From Ignavibacteriota bacterium (lineage in GTDB: Bacteria > Bacteroidota > Ignavibacteria > Palsa-1295), in contig JANYLL010000390.1 in NCBI GenBank assembly GCA_025357895.1, positions 1-5,941 on the forward strand: DNA of 5,941 nucleotides, in the 5' to 3' direction. Numbering within the stretch: the first letter of the stretch is position 1; each line of letters opens with the position of its first letter. Below the pieces are notes generated by a model. That model did no database searches. It saw nothing but the letters and a program-made list of their open reading frames with translations, and had not been told where the DNA came from. This document shows positions 5,005 to 5,941 of this stretch, piece after piece. Made by a program: the position numbers and the translations under genes.

Positions 5005-5941
5005 ATGAAATCTTTATTTGTACTTTTTTTTGGGAGTATATTTCTCTACTCTTCTGCCATCGCGCAGCCAATAAATGAAGAAGTGTCCTCGGGTACAATT
5101 TTCGATGGAGAGCCATATCTTGTAATAAATCCTACGAATTCGGATAACATGATCATCGGTTGGATGTCCACTGCAAAGGGTACTCTTGCGATTCGTGTTC
5201 GCACAACGTTTGATGGAGGAATCACGTGGGGAAATGAAGTTGTGATGCCGCATTCAAATCCAACTTTTCAATCGGCTGATGTATCTATGACATTCGGTAA
5301 AAATGGTGTAGTCTATTTAGAATATATTGATTATACAAGGTCTCCGCATGATTCAGGTCTGATCGTTGTCACTCATTCAGGCGATGGTGGAAAATCATGG
5401 GACAAGCCGATCGAAGCATTTAATTATTATGATAATACCATTGCTCCAATTGACCGTCCGTGGATGGTCGTTGATAATTCAGGTACGGCTTCCGACGGCA
5501 CTATCTATATTACAACAAAACCCGTACCTTGGAACACACTTCCGAGCCATCCATATCTGAAGTATTCAACTGATAACGGAAAAACGTGGAGCAAAATTGA
5601 TTCCGTTGATGGAGGTGAATATCCTGCGGGCATCGTTGCAGCGCCGATGGTATCGCCCGCTGTTTCTTCCGATGGGGTTTTTCACGCTGCGTATGCAAGT
5701 TGGGACGTGAAGAAAAATCCGCTGCCACGATATACACTTGCAAATTCAACAGATAAAGGAGTAAGTTATACGCGCACTACAATATATTCACCGACAACCG
5801 GCGCCAAAGGAGATACGCTTTCGAAAGTTGGATACCGACTTGCCGCAAATCCTCTTAATCCTAAAAATCTAGTCTTCGTAAGTCTTGATTCGCGCAACGG
5901 AGATTATGATGTCTATGCATTCGTTACCACCGATAACGGTG
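5005..5941 (+). CDS. Secreted Asp-box (BNR/sialidase-fold) protein, N-terminal part
   Basis: The open frame from ATG 5005 runs 312 codons to the window end without a stop. Residues 1-20 are a Sec signal peptide (MKSLF, hydrophobic core, then SSAIA before Gln21), so the product is exported. The mature part is a beta-propeller-type sequence with repeated Asp-box motifs of the S-x-D-x-G-x-x-W type: TTFDGGITW (67-75), HSGDGGKSW (124-132), YSTDNGKTW (187-195), a degenerate NSTDKGVSY (247-255), and the start of another (TTDNG) at the edge. EPYLVINP (36-43) and DRPWMVVD (150-157) are typical of secreted sialidase-like or exo-alpha-sialidase-annotated proteins of this kind. Asp boxes are structural and do not prove sialidase activity; the arginine triad cannot be assigned. 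A C-terminal sorting domain, common in this group, would lie outside the window. It starts 54 nt after TIR gene 2 on the same strand. There is no SD; TATCTTTT at 4990-4997 is a possible -7 box, which suggests its own promoter. Confidence 0.88.
   Translation, partial: MKSLFVLFFGSIFLYSSAIAQPINEEVSSGTIFDGEPYLVINPTNSDNMIIGWMSTAKGTLAIRVRTTFDGGITWGNEVVMPHSNPTFQSADVSMTFGKNGVVYLEYIDYTRSPHDSGLIVVTHSGDGGKSWDKPIEAFNYYDNTIAPIDRPWMVVDNSGTASDGTIYITTKPVPWNTLPSHPYLKYSTDNGKTWSKIDSVDGGEYPAGIVAAPMVSPAVSSDGVFHAAYASWDVKKNPLPRYTLANSTDKGVSYTRTTIYSPTTGAKGDTLSKVGYRLAANPLNPKNLVFVSLDSRNGDYDVYAFVTTDNG

Noticed and set aside
5014..5749. Minus- and plus-strand short frames inside the Asp-box gene
   Set aside because: The plus-strand frame from 5005 has a signal peptide and repeated Asp boxes through the same bases, so the others are shadows.

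Overview
The window is 5.9 kb of moderately AT-rich bacterial DNA, most likely from the FCB superphylum (Bacteroidota/Chlorobiota side, Ignavibacteria- or Kapabacteria-like). The evidence is indirect. Most genes lack a Shine-Dalgarno sequence. Elements resembling the Bacteroidota -7 box TAnnTTTG lie just upstream of several starts, with a perfect TATATTTG before the lipoprotein gene. The proteins (TIR + TolB-like + TPR, a secreted Asp-box protein, small lipoproteins) are common in that group. The phylum call is inference.

Left edge (1-500, minus strand): a YtrA-type GntR repressor is followed by the first 24 codons of an unidentified gene. That gene's strong ribosome site lies inside the last codons and stop of the repressor gene, so the two form a tight operon. 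A near-perfect inverted repeat directly upstream of the repressor start is the likely auto-operator.

Centre (552-4950): two paralogous plus-strand genes encode cytoplasmic proteins of 584 and 578 residues. Both have the order TIR domain, TolB/FlgO-like domain, TPR-type helical repeats. Both keep the glutamate expected of NAD-cleaving TIR enzymes (E73). By hand alignment they are about 82% identical in the TIR domain, about 65% in the TolB-like domain and clearly lower in the TPR region. A similar 17-nt motif sits at nearly the same distance before both starts. The first copy carries a pair of inverted palindromic repeats, read in frame, in its TIR-TolB linker; the second copy lacks them. Between the paralogs, on the minus strand, is a markedly AT-rich gene for a small lipoprotein of unknown function.

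Right edge (5005-5941, plus): the N-terminal 312 residues of a secreted Asp-box (BNR/sialidase-fold) protein, cut by the window end.

The best candidate for an undescribed system is the TIR-TolB-TPR pair, plausibly one enzymatic TIR output with two diverged sensing tails. A role in defence or stress signalling is inferred from the TIR domain; nothing in the window proves it. No RNA genes, CRISPR arrays, transposases or replication origins were seen, and no gene-free stretch exceeds about 185 bases.
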